Shown here: positions 39,601 through 55,082 of the stretch, piece by piece
Layout: the number at the start of each line of letters is the position of its first letter
Numbering within the stretch: the first letter of the stretch is position 1
Assembly (NCBI GenBank): GCA_025602915.1
Contig: JAHLJZ010000007.1
Location: 248,001-312,000 of the forward strand
Origin: Paraphysoderma sedebokerense
Lineage: Eukaryota > Blastocladiomycota > Physodermatomycetes > Physodermatales > Physodermataceae
Length of the DNA: 64,000 nucleotides
Direction: 5' to 3'
The notes under the pieces: model-generated
What the model was told of the DNA's origin: nothing
The model's database searches: none
Seen by the model: only the letters and a program-made list of their open reading frames with translations
Position numbers and translations under genes: made by a program

Positions 39601-42600
39601 TGGTTTATGCTTTACTCATTTCAGATTACCAAAGCCAGTGCCTCAGTCAATCCTCGTCGTTTCGTGCCATCATTTCTCGCGGTATTAGGGAAGCATTCAA
39701 GCATTATGAAAATCACTCAAAGGAATCTTTGCAAACTCTACTTAGTATTGTTATATTTCTGCGGAAGCAATCTCGACCAAGTTCAAAGAATTTTTTTGAA
39801 AATAATCTTTGGCTTGATTTAGATTTTCTCAACGTAGCCAAAGCTGCTCAGTATTGTCATTTACATGTCGCTTCGTTAATGTTTGTGGAGACTTGGGTTG
39901 AGTTTCACAGAGATGAGATAACGCTGAGAGATGACATTTACGTAGACTTATCCGATGTTCCTTCGTACCAATTATTACTCTCTGAAATTTACAGAGGGAT
40001 TGGAGAACCAGATGGCTTTTATGGTGTCGGCAAGGCGGTTGGTCTGAATGCGTTGATGTCAAAATACGACCACGAGAGAGCGTGGCAGAAGAATTTCGAG
40101 TTGTATGAAAGTAGTTTGCATTCAAATCAGTTTACTGCCGCCACTAAATCAACAAATCAATCTCTCTCCTCCCAGCGATCTTCAAGCTCATCTTCTGCTG
40201 GCCCGCAAGCGAACTTCATGCATGGAATGTTGGATTCAATGAGTCACTTGGGTTACAATCATCTTACTTCAATGTACTTTAGAGGCCTTAAATCTGCGCT
40301 TGGAGTTCTTCCATCGGATTTGCAGGAATTGCAGCATCAAGCTCTCTGGAGAACTGCTCAATGGGATGAAGATGTTATTGGTACAGCTCAACAACCAGGA
40401 CTGCATACGAAACTCTACTCGACATTTAAATCTCTTTATTCGAATGACCCTTCATCCTTTAAGTCCAATATTTCGCAAGCGTATATGACGGCATCAAAGC
40501 AATTAAAATCGGAACAATTACAATCTGCCACTTCTGTTCAGACCTCGTTGCTTCAATTAAGTTTGATTCGGGAAGTGGAAGAAGCGGGGATACTAATGAA
40601 CATGAACACGATTGATGATATTCGAGGTGTATTCGCAGCTTGGGATTCAAGACTTCAATTTTTGAATCAGAATCAGACTTTCAATGAAGTTGAGCAAATC
40701 CTCGCACTTCGGACATCTCTTTTGAAACTGTTAAGACAAAAGTTAGTCGATCGCCCTGATTCAGAGCAATTCGGTCGGCATCGAATAAACGTTGTAAATC
40801 AATATTACAAACAACATCTCTGCCGTTCAATTCGGCTTGCTAGGAAATCAGGACAGGTTCACGTTGCTTCAAACTGTCTAAAGGAATTAAAGGATGTCGT
40901 GCCATCGAGTGTGGATAATATTTGGAAGTCCCTGGCCATAGCAGAAGAAGCAAAATTATTGTGGTTCCGTGGAGAAAGAAATATGGCAATATTGATGCTT
41001 AAAGCACATATTCGTGTCCTTGATCAGTTGCAATTCGAGTTCTTCGACGGAATAGTCGACATATCATCACCGAAAAACAGCACTTCAAAGCAATCGTTTT
41101 TATCAAAAATTTTCCGCCGAACCGGGGAATGGACTGCCGAACTAAGATCCGAAAATCCTAGGGCAATACTCGAAAAATACTTAGAAGCGTCAGCGAAGCG
41201 GGTGGACACAAGTGTCGATGGGCCTGGAAGTTTTCATACCCTGGCGCGATACTGTGATGAGCAATACCAATTATTGCTTAAGTCAGACACACTTGCATCA
41301 TTACGGGAACTTCAGGAACACAAGAAAAAGGAGCTGGCAGATTACAAAAAATTAACTGGTGTACAACGAATTGGGGGAGCGATTACTAAACTTGAAGCTC
41401 AAATCCAGCTGGATCAGGAAGATATCGCTAGCTTTGAAGAGTCAAAGAATTTATTTTTATTGAAAGCAGTTCAAAATTATGCTCATAGCTTGGTTATAAG
41501 CGAAAAGAACAATCTATCCGTTTTCCGCCTTTGTTCTCTGTGGTTGGAAAATTACGAGTCTAAGGATGTCAACAGAACTATGGAGGAGGCACTTCTTCGT
41601 ATTCCTACCCGAAAATTTGTTCTCTTGATTTATCAATTGTCAGCTCGTATTGGATCGGACGACCAGAGAACAGATTTTCAGCGAGTTCTCCTTAGACTGG
41701 TGACTGGAATGGCCGCTGACCATCCGCATCATGTCTTGTGGCAAGTCCTCGCTTTGTATTATAATAACGTCATTAATTATTCCTCGTCGTCTATGCAGCG
41801 AGAAAGCGTAAGCGACAAGGTTGATCAAAAAAGGCGGATTGATTTGGCTGGAAGCATCATCGGGAAATTGAAATCCGATCAGAAGTTACTTGGAATTGTG
41901 ACCCAGTACGAAGATTTATGCGACGCCTACATGCAACTTTGCTATCATGTGGTATCCGACAGTGCCAAGAAAGCCGGTAAGATGAAATTGGACAGGAGAT
42001 TCAAACTAGGAAAAATGAACAACCTCGATTTGGTTCCAGTGCCATCAATTCAGATTCCGGTTGACCCGACTGGTGCATACAGTGACATGGTTACAATAGC
42101 GTCTTTTAAACCGGAATGTTATTTCGTTGGTGGTGTGAATACCCCTAAAAAGCTCGAATGTGTTGGAAGCGACGGAAAAATTTATCTTCAGTTAGCGAAA
42201 GGCAACGATGATCTTCGGCAAGATGGGACGTTGATGCAAATCTTTCAAATTGTGGATCTGCTGTTAAAAAATCATTCGACTACACGTAAAAGAAATCTTG
42301 GCATACGAATATACAAAGTTATTCCGCTCGCCCCAAAAGGTATGACTGTATTGATTTTCGTTTAAAGTGGAGTATATCATCTTATATTGGATTCCATTCT
42401 TGAATTCCCTCCCCAGCTGGATTACTCGAATGGGTAGATCACACCATTCCACTAGGAAAGTTACTGTCGGATTGCTACAAACAGTAAGTTTTCCGATCGT
42501 TTGCCTTACGCCAAATGATTAAGATAATGAATAACCGTGATTGTAGGTATAATTCCAATGGGATTGACCCCATGCAAATTAGGAACATGATGTATAATGA

Positions 42601-43459
42601 ACACAAACGAAGAGGATCGACTCGAAAAAGCAAGATTGACATGTTTCGCAACCAAATTCTGGCACAGTTCAAACCTGTATTTCGACATTGGTTTAGCCAG
42701 ACTTTTAAGGACCCTGACGAATGGTTTGAAAAAAGACTTAGCTACGTTCGCAGCTGTGCGGCCAGTTCGATTGTCGGATACATGGTTGGTTTGGGTGACC
42801 GCCACACCCAGAATATTTTGGTCGACGCTACAACCGCAGAATTGATTCAGATAGATCTTGTATGTTGATTCGACTGCATTCTCTAAATCATTGTCTCTTG
42901 CTGACTTTATTTTTAGGGAATTTCGTTTGACCAAGGACGTTTGCTGGCCGTTCCGGAGATGGTGCCTTTCAGGCTGACGCAGAATATGGTAGATGGAATG
43001 GGAATTACTGGAGTTGACGGTACATTTCGTCGGTGCTGCGAGGAAACCATGCGCGTGCTCCGAAGAGAATGCAACGTGATTTATACCATCCTTGAAGTTT
43101 TCATGTATGACCCCCTATATAACTGGTAAGTAGGTCAATTATGATAATATGAGATTGCTCGTTTAACACTGATATCGCTCGACGTGTCTAGGACTATCAC
43201 ACCTCAAAAGTTGAGCAAATACAATCGTGGATTGGACGACTCTTCAGAGAATGGCTCGGTGATGGCTACACGGCGACATCATGATAGTTCATCTTCTTCG
43301 CCCAAGGGAAACAGAGAAGCCAAACGTGCGTTATTGGGTGTTCAGAAAAAATTAAACACTGATTTGAGTATTGAATGTCAGGTGAATGAACTCATAACGG
43401 AGGCGCAGAATGATGAGAATTTGGCTGTTATGTATTTCGGTTGGGCTTCGTGGTTGTAA
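33646..43459 (+). CDS. ATM/Tel1 checkpoint kinase
   Basis: PI3K-related protein kinase that senses DNA double-strand breaks through the MRN complex and protects telomeres. Six exons: 33646-35524, 35590-42339, 42417-42483, 42547-42859, 42917-43125 and 43192-43459, giving 3161 residues, close to human ATM. The start [10 protein letters not shown] is followed at once by a TAN-like motif ([21 protein letters not shown]), typical of Tel1/ATM. The middle is helical-repeat sequence. The FAT region precedes the kinase near the end of exon 2. Kinase pieces: [33 protein letters not shown] (catalytic loop), IDLGISFDQG (DFD-like) and [18 protein letters not shown] is the last 33 residues ([20 protein letters not shown] ... 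GWASWL). The ATM-type FRRCCEETM string rules out ATR, TOR and SMG1. Exon 2 alone is 6750 bp. Confidence 0.96.
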
Positions 43460-43647
43460 ATTAAAATATGTGAACAGCGGTAACATATCAACTGTATTAT
43501 TGTAAAGCAATTCGGGTATAGTTTGTATTATATAATAATGTATCAATACACAAATCCAAAGTAGTCGAAGTACTCCTTGTTTACAAAATCGGTTTTCAAA
43601 TCATTCCGACTGATCATGGGCCGCAAAGAAGCTCTCTGGTTTAGAAT

Positions 43648-47975
<4,328 letters not shown>

Positions 47976-48200
47976 GCCAGCGTCAACATATATGTAAGGT
48001 CTTGAGGTGTCAAAATTCGGAAATTGGCAAGTGTTTGTTTAGTTCAGAAGGGTCTGCATGATGCGCCAAAAGGCAAGTTGCGAAAGTCACAAATTCTATT
48101 GTCGTAATAATTTATTCAATGTAAAGTAAATCTATAATTCAAATATGTTCAATTCGTTCTGCTTATTTACAGTAATAATAAAATGTACAGTAGAGACAGA

Positions 48201-48812
48201 TTATATCAAAATGGCGCCAGCAAGTACGATACCACCGACGGCCGAGACAAGGGAGAATCGGTTGGTGAATGCAGCGGATTGCTGGTCCGACTGTTGCTGT
48301 TGCTGGTCATTATATGGAGGGCCGTCCAACTGTTGCGTTGGTGCGGCCTGGTTTCCAGCGGCGGCTTCAGTCGCAGATGCAGGTACATCTGGGCCGTATC
48401 CAAGAGGGGTCTCTGCGGCCACGGTCGATGTAGTGCAGGGTTCGTCCTGCGCTTGAGGAGCCTCGTATTTCGACTCTGCTGCAGGAGGGATTTCTTCTTC
48501 GCAGTCGGGTTCCTCCACTGCTTCCTCTTCTTCACAGTCGGGTTCCTCTGCTTCCTCTTCTTCACAATCCTCTTCAACTTCTTTTTGTTCCGGATATTCT
48601 TGTTCTTGTGCCGCAGTGTATTGTTGTTCTGCTGCTGGAGCAGGGTCCTCTTTCTTTTCTGCTGGAGCGACATTAGCCGTATATTCTGTTACAGCATTCG
48701 GCTTTGGTTGCTCCACGTTCGTTGTCTCACATGGAGTAGCAGGCAAGGCCGACGCTGGTGAGATAGATGCAATCGCAACCAAAGTGCTGATGAGTGCTAA
48801 TTTCATCGACAT
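48201..48812 (-). CDS. Small secreted acidic protein, probable GPI anchor
   Basis: Single-exon gene of 203 residues, start MSMKLALISTLVAIASISPA (signal peptide, cleavage near SALP). The mature part is Ala/Pro/Gln/Glu-rich. Residues about 80-110 hold three tandem Cys-acidic units (DCEEEEAEEP, DCEEEEAVEEP, DCEEEIPP). Two more Cys lie outside. The last about 25 residues are a Ser/Gly/Ala hydrophobic tail (SAVGGIVLAGAILI) after a small-residue site (QQSAAFTN), as in GPI-anchored fungal wall proteins. No known domain was recognised. A role in the cell wall or metal/Ca binding by the acidic repeats is conceivable but unsupported. A TATA box lies about 50 bp upstream. Confidence 0.8.
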   Translation of the reverse strand: MSMKLALISTLVAIASISPASALPATPCETTNVEQPKPNAVTEYTANVAPAEKKEDPAPAAEQQYTAAQEQEYPEQKEVEEDCEEEEAEEPDCEEEEAVEEPDCEEEIPPAAESKYEAPQAQDEPCTTSTVAAETPLGYGPDVPASATEAAAGNQAAPTQQLDGPPYNDQQQQQSDQQSAAFTNRFSLVSAVGGIVLAGAILI

Positions 48813-49208
48813 AATTTATGTGCTGAATGAGTGAGTGGAGTCCTGACGGACATTGCATCATCTTTTATAGCTGTGGAGCTGTGAATAGATTCCTTTGAAT
48901 GCTGATTCGTTACTCTGATCAATGTGTTACTATTGCGAGAAAAAATACGTCCAATCGCGTCGAGAAGACGAAATGATGTTACTGTTAATAGCAATTCTTG
49001 ACGTCGCGCAAGAGTCACTTCAATGCAACTTCTGTCGGAGTTTTTTTTATCATTTTTCAATAGTATATCGGTGGTTAATTGAATGCTCCCGCCAGACTGA
49101 AATAAATTATACAGTTGCCTACAGCCTGCTATGGCTATATAAATTTGAATCCACAGCTATAGTCTTCAATACTTGTTGTCTGTATACTAGTGTGGGCCCA
49201 ACATAGGA
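48813..49208. other. Intergenic with a 12-bp inverted repeat
   Basis: Promoter of the acidic secreted protein (minus) and 3' flank of the nucleoside-phosphorylase gene (minus). It contains exact inverted copies of TATAGCTGTGGA at 48866-48877 and 49150-49161. The second sits next to a plus-strand TATATAAA string (about 49135-49143) that faces no gene I can find. Confidence 0.5.
48863..48869 (-). promoter_or_regulatory. TATA box of the secreted acidic protein gene
   Basis: On the minus strand TATAAAA lies about 51 bp before the ATG at 48812, a usual distance. It overlaps the 12-bp string TATAGCTGTGGA (plus-strand reading, 48866-48877), whose exact reverse complement recurs at 49150-49161. Confidence 0.6.
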
Positions 49209-50673
49209 TCAGTACTTTCCACGCTTTCGCTTCTTAATATTCTCCCTGTTCTGAACCACAAGCTTTGTGCTCTCAGAACCGCAATCTCTCAGCTTTGCTT
49301 TCTGCTCTTCAGAAATGTGAACTCCAACTGCATTCAACTTGGTATAGCTCAAGGATCCATTATTCTTTTCCTTCTTAAGGACCACTTCTTCTTCGTTCGA
49401 GATGACAAGGCGGTTATTTAATTCTATGCTCTTTTCCAATTTAAATATTAGGTTGGATTTTGAACGTTCAACCCACTGTTTCGTCATGTCGAGTTCTCGC
49501 TGCCCACGATTATATTTCACGGCGTCAAAGTCGACTTCCGTCGGAGGCAATTCTAGATTGCGTGTCCATCGTTAATCAGGAAAAGCCAACCTTAAATACG
49601 AAATTGCTGCACTCACCAGCGAATCGAGGACGGAAATAATCTTTCAAGAAATCGACGGTTGCATCGGTGGCTTTGTGTAAGGATACCAAATGCTCAACAT
49701 CAGATTTCGACATATCACCAAAATCGACAACAGCCTTAATAACAGGCAAAGCAACTACACCACATTGTTTGCATGCGGCAAAGAAGGCAGAAGCCTCCAT
49801 GTCGAGTGCATTAGACGAACGATCAATCTAGGTGGATAGGAGATAGATCAGCCAAATTTTGGAACCAGCCGCGCAATTGTGTTGGAGTGGAAAACTCACG
49901 TTCTGTTGTACCCTCTTAAAAACGTCGATTGCGTTCATTCTCACTGTACCACCCGAAAGCATTGTTCCATGGTGCCAATCTTTTCTCTTTGAATTTTTAA
50001 TTAAAGCTATTGCTGCATCACTTATACCTTCGGATGCTGTTTCGGGGTTGGTGTCAGGAGACAGGTTGCCATCGGGCAAGGTTTTACCCTCCTAAAAATT
50101 TTGAACTCATTAGGTAAGTCGACTGTTTGATAAAATAGGTATCAAATACGATGGAGATAAAAATCTGCCTTGACACACCTCAAAAGGAATGGCCTTTGAT
50201 GCAAATACTACATCTTGAAGCCCCAACTTATTTTTATCACCACAGCATATTCCCACCATGATGGCGTATTTGGGCTCATATAGACTGAATATTCTGGTAC
50301 CGTATACAGCAAAAGACTGAAGTCCTTGACGGTACCCACATGTTGCGTAGAAATGAATTATTCGGTCACTCCCTTCGGGCGTAGTATTACCTTTTACCTC
50401 ATTTTCGAATTTTACAGTTGATATTCTTATGTGTCCAAGATGAAAAGTACAACCATTCGATGTAACTGGGAGTGGGTCAAGATACACTGAAGTTTTCTTA
50501 GAATTGTCCCCGCTATCGGAAAGTTCTTGCAACCTCTTTAGTACTTCCACCAGTTCCTCGCGTTTGGCGGTAATAATACAAAGAGGTCGAGATTTCAAAT
50601 TGTACTTAACATCTGATGACATAAATGTCGTTAAGCTGTCCGGCGCACCCATTAAAAAATTATTGGAAGGCAT
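49209..50673 (-). CDS. Nucleoside phosphorylase/nucleosidase-fold protein (PNP_UDP_1 superfamily)
   Basis: Four exons: 50179-50673, 49900-50091, 49617-49827 and 49209-49552, giving 413 residues. The core carries the superfamily landmarks: GICCGDKNKLGLQDVVFASK followed by an EEGK after the splice, MLSGGTVRM, and the nucleoside-binding ALDMEASAFFAACKQ with the conserved Met-Glu, then VIKAVVDFGDMSKSD (catalytic Asp region). This pattern resembles the stand-alone and NLR-linked nucleoside phosphorylases of fungi and bacteria rather than housekeeping PNP. The N-terminal 130 residues include a Ser/Asp/Asn/Lys loop. The last 100 residues form a Lys/Glu-rich helical tail ending in a basic cluster (KKRKRGKY), possibly a nuclear signal. 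Substrate cannot be told from sequence. Confidence 0.82.
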
Positions 50674-50800
50674 TTCTTTCTATGGTCGGGAGTTGGCGGG
50701 ATGAAGAGTACCTCAGTGGACCAGCTCGGATGAGCCAGCAATTTTTTTCTCTGCCGTATCGATTCCAACCCTCCCTTCATATATTATTAACAATTTTACG

Positions 50801-51061
50801 TTAGATTGGACCAAGATCCTTCATTTTAAACAGTTGAATGAGTTCCTGCTTTGCATTATACAAACACGATTTAGTTTCTATCAAAATAAGGTCGTCAACA
50901 TAAATTGCTATGATACATAGCTTTTCCCCCCATTTTCTGATGAAATCGGGTGTATGTTGCAAACCAGGAACTTCGTAAATGTTTAAAATGAAAGACCATG
51001 CCCCAATGACCCAACACTCGTTATTCAATAAGAGAATTTCAGGGAGGGCATCTAAATGCAC
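50801..51061 (-). mobile_element. Ty1/copia reverse-transcriptase fragment (fossil)
   Basis: An 87-codon stretch holds the core of a copia-type reverse transcriptase: the IYVDDL active-site block and the downstream FKMKDLG motif. No LTRs, integrase, protease or gag were recognised on either side, so this is a small internal remnant of an LTR retrotransposon, broken and long dead. Its outer limits are unclear and age cannot be estimated from one copy. It sits in the gap between the phosphorylase promoter and the next plus-strand gene. Confidence 0.8.
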
Positions 51062-51330
51062 TAAACCACCTATATCCGAAAGATTTGTAAATTGATGTGT
51101 TGTTATTTATGTATCTCATATAAGTCAGGTCGGGATTGGAGCATGAAGACTTGCAAGACGCGCCACAGATTGAAGCGGCTTCCTCACTCGTAAGGCTTTG
51201 CGGTACTATAGAAGGCGCTTTGAGGAGGAATAAATAGGGCTTGGATCGCTTGATGAGGACAGACATTAATGTCGCAAAAAACTTCAACTGTGCTATTCAA
51301 ATTGTCAGCTTTGTATCCACAGTGAAAGCT

Positions 51331-52037
51331 ATGGCAAAAGTATCGAAGCGACCACCTTGGCAACGCTGCTGCATGTGTGGCACCATTTTTATTCTCCTTG
51401 TCGCCATCGGGATCACCATCTTCTTTACTGTCGGAGTCAAAACCCCAGTTGTAACGTATGTTAAGTCAGAACCACCTGCAAATGGAATTACGAGTTCGGT
51501 TACAATGGACTCGCTGACAGCGTTTAGAGTGAATTGGGACTTCCTTTGGCAAGTTCGAAACGATAATTTTTTCCCAATTCGATTTTCCGAGCTGACATTT
51601 AATGTAAGTAAAGTGCGTACCCTATGACATATGTGCGCAACTCGCTTAAGCCTTCTCTGTTTAATGTATCACAGGGATTCATGGATGAAACTAGGACAAC
51701 CAAGATATCAAACGGAAGCTTGTCTGACTTCAGCTTTCAGGCTAGTAATATCACCATGATCAGATTTCCTCAAACATTCCTCGTCAATGTCAACACTTCT
51801 AAATCGTTTATCAGTAAAGTATTTCAAGCCTGCCGAAATAATACGGCGTCGTCCACAGAAATCTCAAAAATTCCCATTTGGTATGATCTTACATTCAAAT
51901 TTCAGTTGTTCCAGTTCATCGATTATCAGGCTACAAGACAAAATAAATTTGATTGTGAATGTCCCGTCGATTTGAGTAGTTTGAACCGTTTACCAAGTTG
52001 GATGAAGTTTTCCTCGCAAGTTAATACAGGGCATTGA
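51331..52037 (+). CDS. Single-pass membrane protein with LEA2-like extracytoplasmic domain
   Basis: Two exons, 51331-51603 and 51675-52037 (phase 0 intron of 71 bp), give 211 residues. A short basic cytoplasmic N-terminus with a Cys-rich juxtamembrane part (RPPWQRCCMCG) leads into one transmembrane helix (residues about 20-38). The rest has alternating polar and hydrophobic residues suggestive of beta strands, including WDFLWQVRNDNFFPIRFSEL. That phrase resembles the 'N-x-NFFPI' strand of LEA2/NDR1-like domains. There are several Asn-x-Ser/Thr sites and four Cys near the C-terminus. Related fungal proteins sit in the vacuolar or plasma membrane, but I cannot assign a role. The assignment to LEA2 is inference. 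Confidence 0.7.
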
Positions 52038-52458
52038 TGGGGACGCCATTAATAGTCTTGGCAGTATGATGTATTCAATACTAATGATTCAATTAAAGTT
52101 GAGAGTTCAATTGTGTTCGTGTAAAGTCAGCCAGTACCATGTAAATATTAATTCTGGAATAATATCATTAATATTCAACAATTTTTGCTTTCTGTATGAG
52201 AAAGTGGTTACAGGGAGGAAAAGAGAGAGAGAAGAATATGTGGGCTATCCCACCCTGCAAATAACGCCAAAACTATTGTCTCCGGACAAAAGTGATTGAA
52301 TCACCCTTGCTCCTGTGCCTGACTTAATGATTCTTTGAAATTTCCTCCAAATAATTGCAATAAACTATTAACCACTGGGCGATTGGCGGGGTGTCTATGA
52401 TTTCGGTTTGCTCAATAGTCATCTGCAGTTGTAGCAAGAGACAGGAAGCAGCATAAAA
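52038..52458. other. Intergenic, nothing recognised
   Basis: 421 bp between two plus-strand genes. AT-rich, no convincing open frame and no repeat noted. Confidence 0.5.
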
Positions 52459-52950
52459 ATGGACAACATTTTACGATCGACGATGACGCCAGTAGCGCCA
52501 ATGTCAATGATTCTGACGACAGCGGTTATGCTCACATACATATGGGCCAACATCTCCAACTTAGAGTTACAAAATATTCTACGTCCCGTCTCTGGTGCGC
52601 TTTCGACAATTCACGGACACTCAGCAATATCTTTGTTCTTTGGCTTTTGTATAGTATTAGCCCTATCAAATTTCAAATGGAGCAACGTCCCCAAAATTTT
52701 GCCTCAAAAGTTTAAGCTGAATCCTCCAAATACCGACCAAAATGCAGAAATAGCCAAGTTGAGGTATATAATTGCTATAAAGAATCGGCAGCTTACATCT
52801 TTAAGGTCTCGGGTTGACGAAAAGGAAACCGAGATTACCGAATTAATGGTCCAAGTTGCTGAATATGCGGTGGCAGCAACTGACTATGCGATTTTACATC
52901 AATCTATGTTATCTTCTTCAATCGTTAAAGTCAACCCTTCCTGCGTTTAG
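52459..52950 (+). CDS. Small membrane protein with coiled coil, unknown
   Basis: Intronless frame of 163 codons starting at a clean ATG (AAAATGG context). Two hydrophobic segments lie at residues about 15-35 and 55-75, separated by a short polar loop. Residues about 95-140 form a charged heptad-like helix (LRYIIAIKNRQLTSLRSRV and onward), probably a coiled coil. The tail is short. No family was recognised. The single exon and small size mean it could be spurious, but composition, start context and length favour a real gene. Confidence 0.6.
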   Translation: MDNILRSTMTPVAPMSMILTTAVMLTYIWANISNLELQNILRPVSGALSTIHGHSAISLFFGFCIVLALSNFKWSNVPKILPQKFKLNPPNTDQNAEIAKLRYIIAIKNRQLTSLRSRVDEKETEITELMVQVAEYAVAATDYAILHQSMLSSSIVKVNPSCV

Positions 52951-53202
52951 AAGTTAAAGAGATGAGATGATAAACCAAAATTTATCATTTCCGGTCTATG
53001 GTTGAATAGTGAAGGCGTTCGAAAAATGTTTTCCCGGTTACTGAACTGGACTTTCGGTAATAATGATCACAATATGTCAAAATAGCGAATACATTAATTA
53101 ATGTGATATAATATAATATTTCACGTAATAAAATCGCAACTTGAAAATGACGTCAGCTTTCCTCGAAGATACCGAGACTCCGAGTTCGCCATCCACCCGA
53201 GT

Positions 53203-54704
53203 ATGCGCCATCTTTTCTTACGATTTAAACCTCAAGAGCTGAAAACCGTTATATCTATCATGGAAGGATTCACACCATTTAGGGTGCAAGACAAAACATA
53301 CAGAGTATTTACGGGCTCGTTGCCTAAATCGTATTCGATCCCAACAGTTGAAGAAACATCGTTCGAATCAACCTCTACCGATGGTACTTATTTCGTAGTT
53401 CAAATCGCTAGTTAAGAGGTGTATAATTATTTGAGAGCTTTAACTAAATATTGTGCTTTATTAGACTTTTCAGTGCAAGAAACGGCCGATATTATTACAA
53501 CGACGATGCCTTGTTCTCCGTCCGTATTTCCATCGATCATAGGTAAACGAGGGGCCGTGATTAAATCTCTCCAGTACGAGACAAAATGTGATATCATTAT
53601 TCCAAAGCAATCTGAAAAGACATCGGAGATTACTTTGAGGGGAACAGAGAGACAAGTTAAATCCGCAAAATCGAGGATACAAAAAATAATTGATAAAGTT
53701 TGTTTTTAATTGGTCGATTCTATGATCTCCTGTTGCAGTACTTGTTTTAACGTCCATTCTGTTTTATTGGAATCATTGGATTACAATTCACTGATAGTTC
53801 CAAACTCGCAAAGATTACACCCATTTCTTGTCACTTCCGATAAACCACCCAGACATCGGAACTTCGGTCAACTCGTTCCACGAGAATCTGATAAAAATGT
53901 CAATTCCTAATTTTGATCCATCGATTATAGTTCCTCCAACTGCATCTCACCTTACGATTGCTGTATTAAAGCTCTACACGCAAGAAGATATTCAGAGAGC
54001 GATAGAATGTTTGAAGGAAAGTTCTAGCGAGATTTACGATTTGGTCGGTACAACGAGTGTACTCATTAAGGTTAAAGGGGTAGATATTATGGTTGGAACA
54101 GCAGGTATGCGGACATTTTTGTCCTTTGATACCATGAAAATCTTGACTTGACTTCCTTGATTTTCGTTGGTAGAACGAGCTCACGTAATCTACGGAAAAA
54201 TTGACCGAGATGAAGGGCAGCAACGAATCATGAAGGTGTGCGGTAAGTTGATCAACTATAACGTTTATTCTCCCCCCACTTTTGAATTCTAATATTTCTT
54301 CCAAAAACAGAGCGCATTATCACAAATTTTATAGCAGCTGGGCTCCTCCCTCCCGACACTCCACCCCCAAAGGTACATCCAAAATCGACAACTTAACCTG
54401 ATTATTTCCATTTATTAATCCATTATCATTACATTCCTTCCAGCTTCACTTAACCCTCCTAAACACCCGTTATCGGTCTCGTCAATCAATACAACAGTCT
54501 ACAGACGAATCCTCACCTAAATCCAAGAACAGATACGGTGGTACTCAAATCCCCATATCCGCCACGTCCATTTTGTCGTCGTACGGTGACCATATGTTTG
54601 GTACCGTAAGAATTGAAGAGATTCAAATATGTAAAATGGGTGCCAGGGACTTCGACGGGCAAGGGAAAAAGTATCAAAGTGTGGGGACGATTCGGTTACC
54701 TTGA
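53203..54704 (+). CDS. ASCC1 homologue (KH domain plus 2H phosphoesterase-like domain)
   Basis: Activating signal cointegrator 1 complex subunit 1, linked in animals to alkylation-damage repair with ASCC3/ALKBH3. Exons: 53203 (or 53260)-53410, 53474-53697, 53798-54104, 54174-54242, 54311-54372 and 54444-54704. All phases close, giving 376 residues (357 from the second ATG). The KH domain has the IIGKRGAVIKSLQYETKCDI loop and strand pattern. The AKAP7/2H-like domain has two His-based motifs, HLTIAVLKL and LHLTLLNTRY, with ERAHVIYGKI between, as in ASCC1/LigT-type folds. Both motifs keep the H-x-T pair expected for phosphodiesterase or RNA-ligase-like chemistry. The start is uncertain between two in-frame ATGs. 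A further upstream ATG at 53147 is out of phase with the splice. Confidence 0.88.
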
Positions 54705-55082
54705 GCGTGGGTCATTTGAAAGTCTATGAAATAAGCGAGGGTGAAATGAGAAGAAGATTTTATTTATGGAGAGGTGATGTTATTCCTCGCAAGATGAATC
54801 CATGTGTTGCAAAAATCATGGTGCAATGGCTATAATTTGCTGGCGATATCATTTGATGTAAATTTATAAAACACATAATATCTGTATGTGAAGAGAATTA
54901 TATCAATCTCTTAATTTTTCTTTCATCGACAATACAATGTCACTACTGCTATTCATTACGTATTGCTTATCAACTAATCTAAATGCCATTTATATAATAA
55001 TATTAACAAAGGAGATATTAAATATGTCGTTAATATGAGGACCCAAAAATGTAATCAAAAACGTGATATGGCCCAACTAAGA
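54705..55082. other. Convergent 3' flanks
   Basis: AT-rich 378 bp between the ASCC1 stop (plus) and the symporter stop (minus). No feature seen. Confidence 0.5.

Noticed and set aside
48183-48761. 192-codon plus-strand open frame very rich in Phe, Leu and Cys
   Set aside because: Antisense shadow of the Glu/Gln-rich secreted-protein gene. Its hydrophobic look comes from reversed Glu codons.
53147-53202. Upstream ATG as the ASCC1 start
   Set aside because: The frame from 53147 ends at a stop and the only good donor inside it (GTATGC) is out of phase with the next acceptor. It may be an upstream ORF at most.
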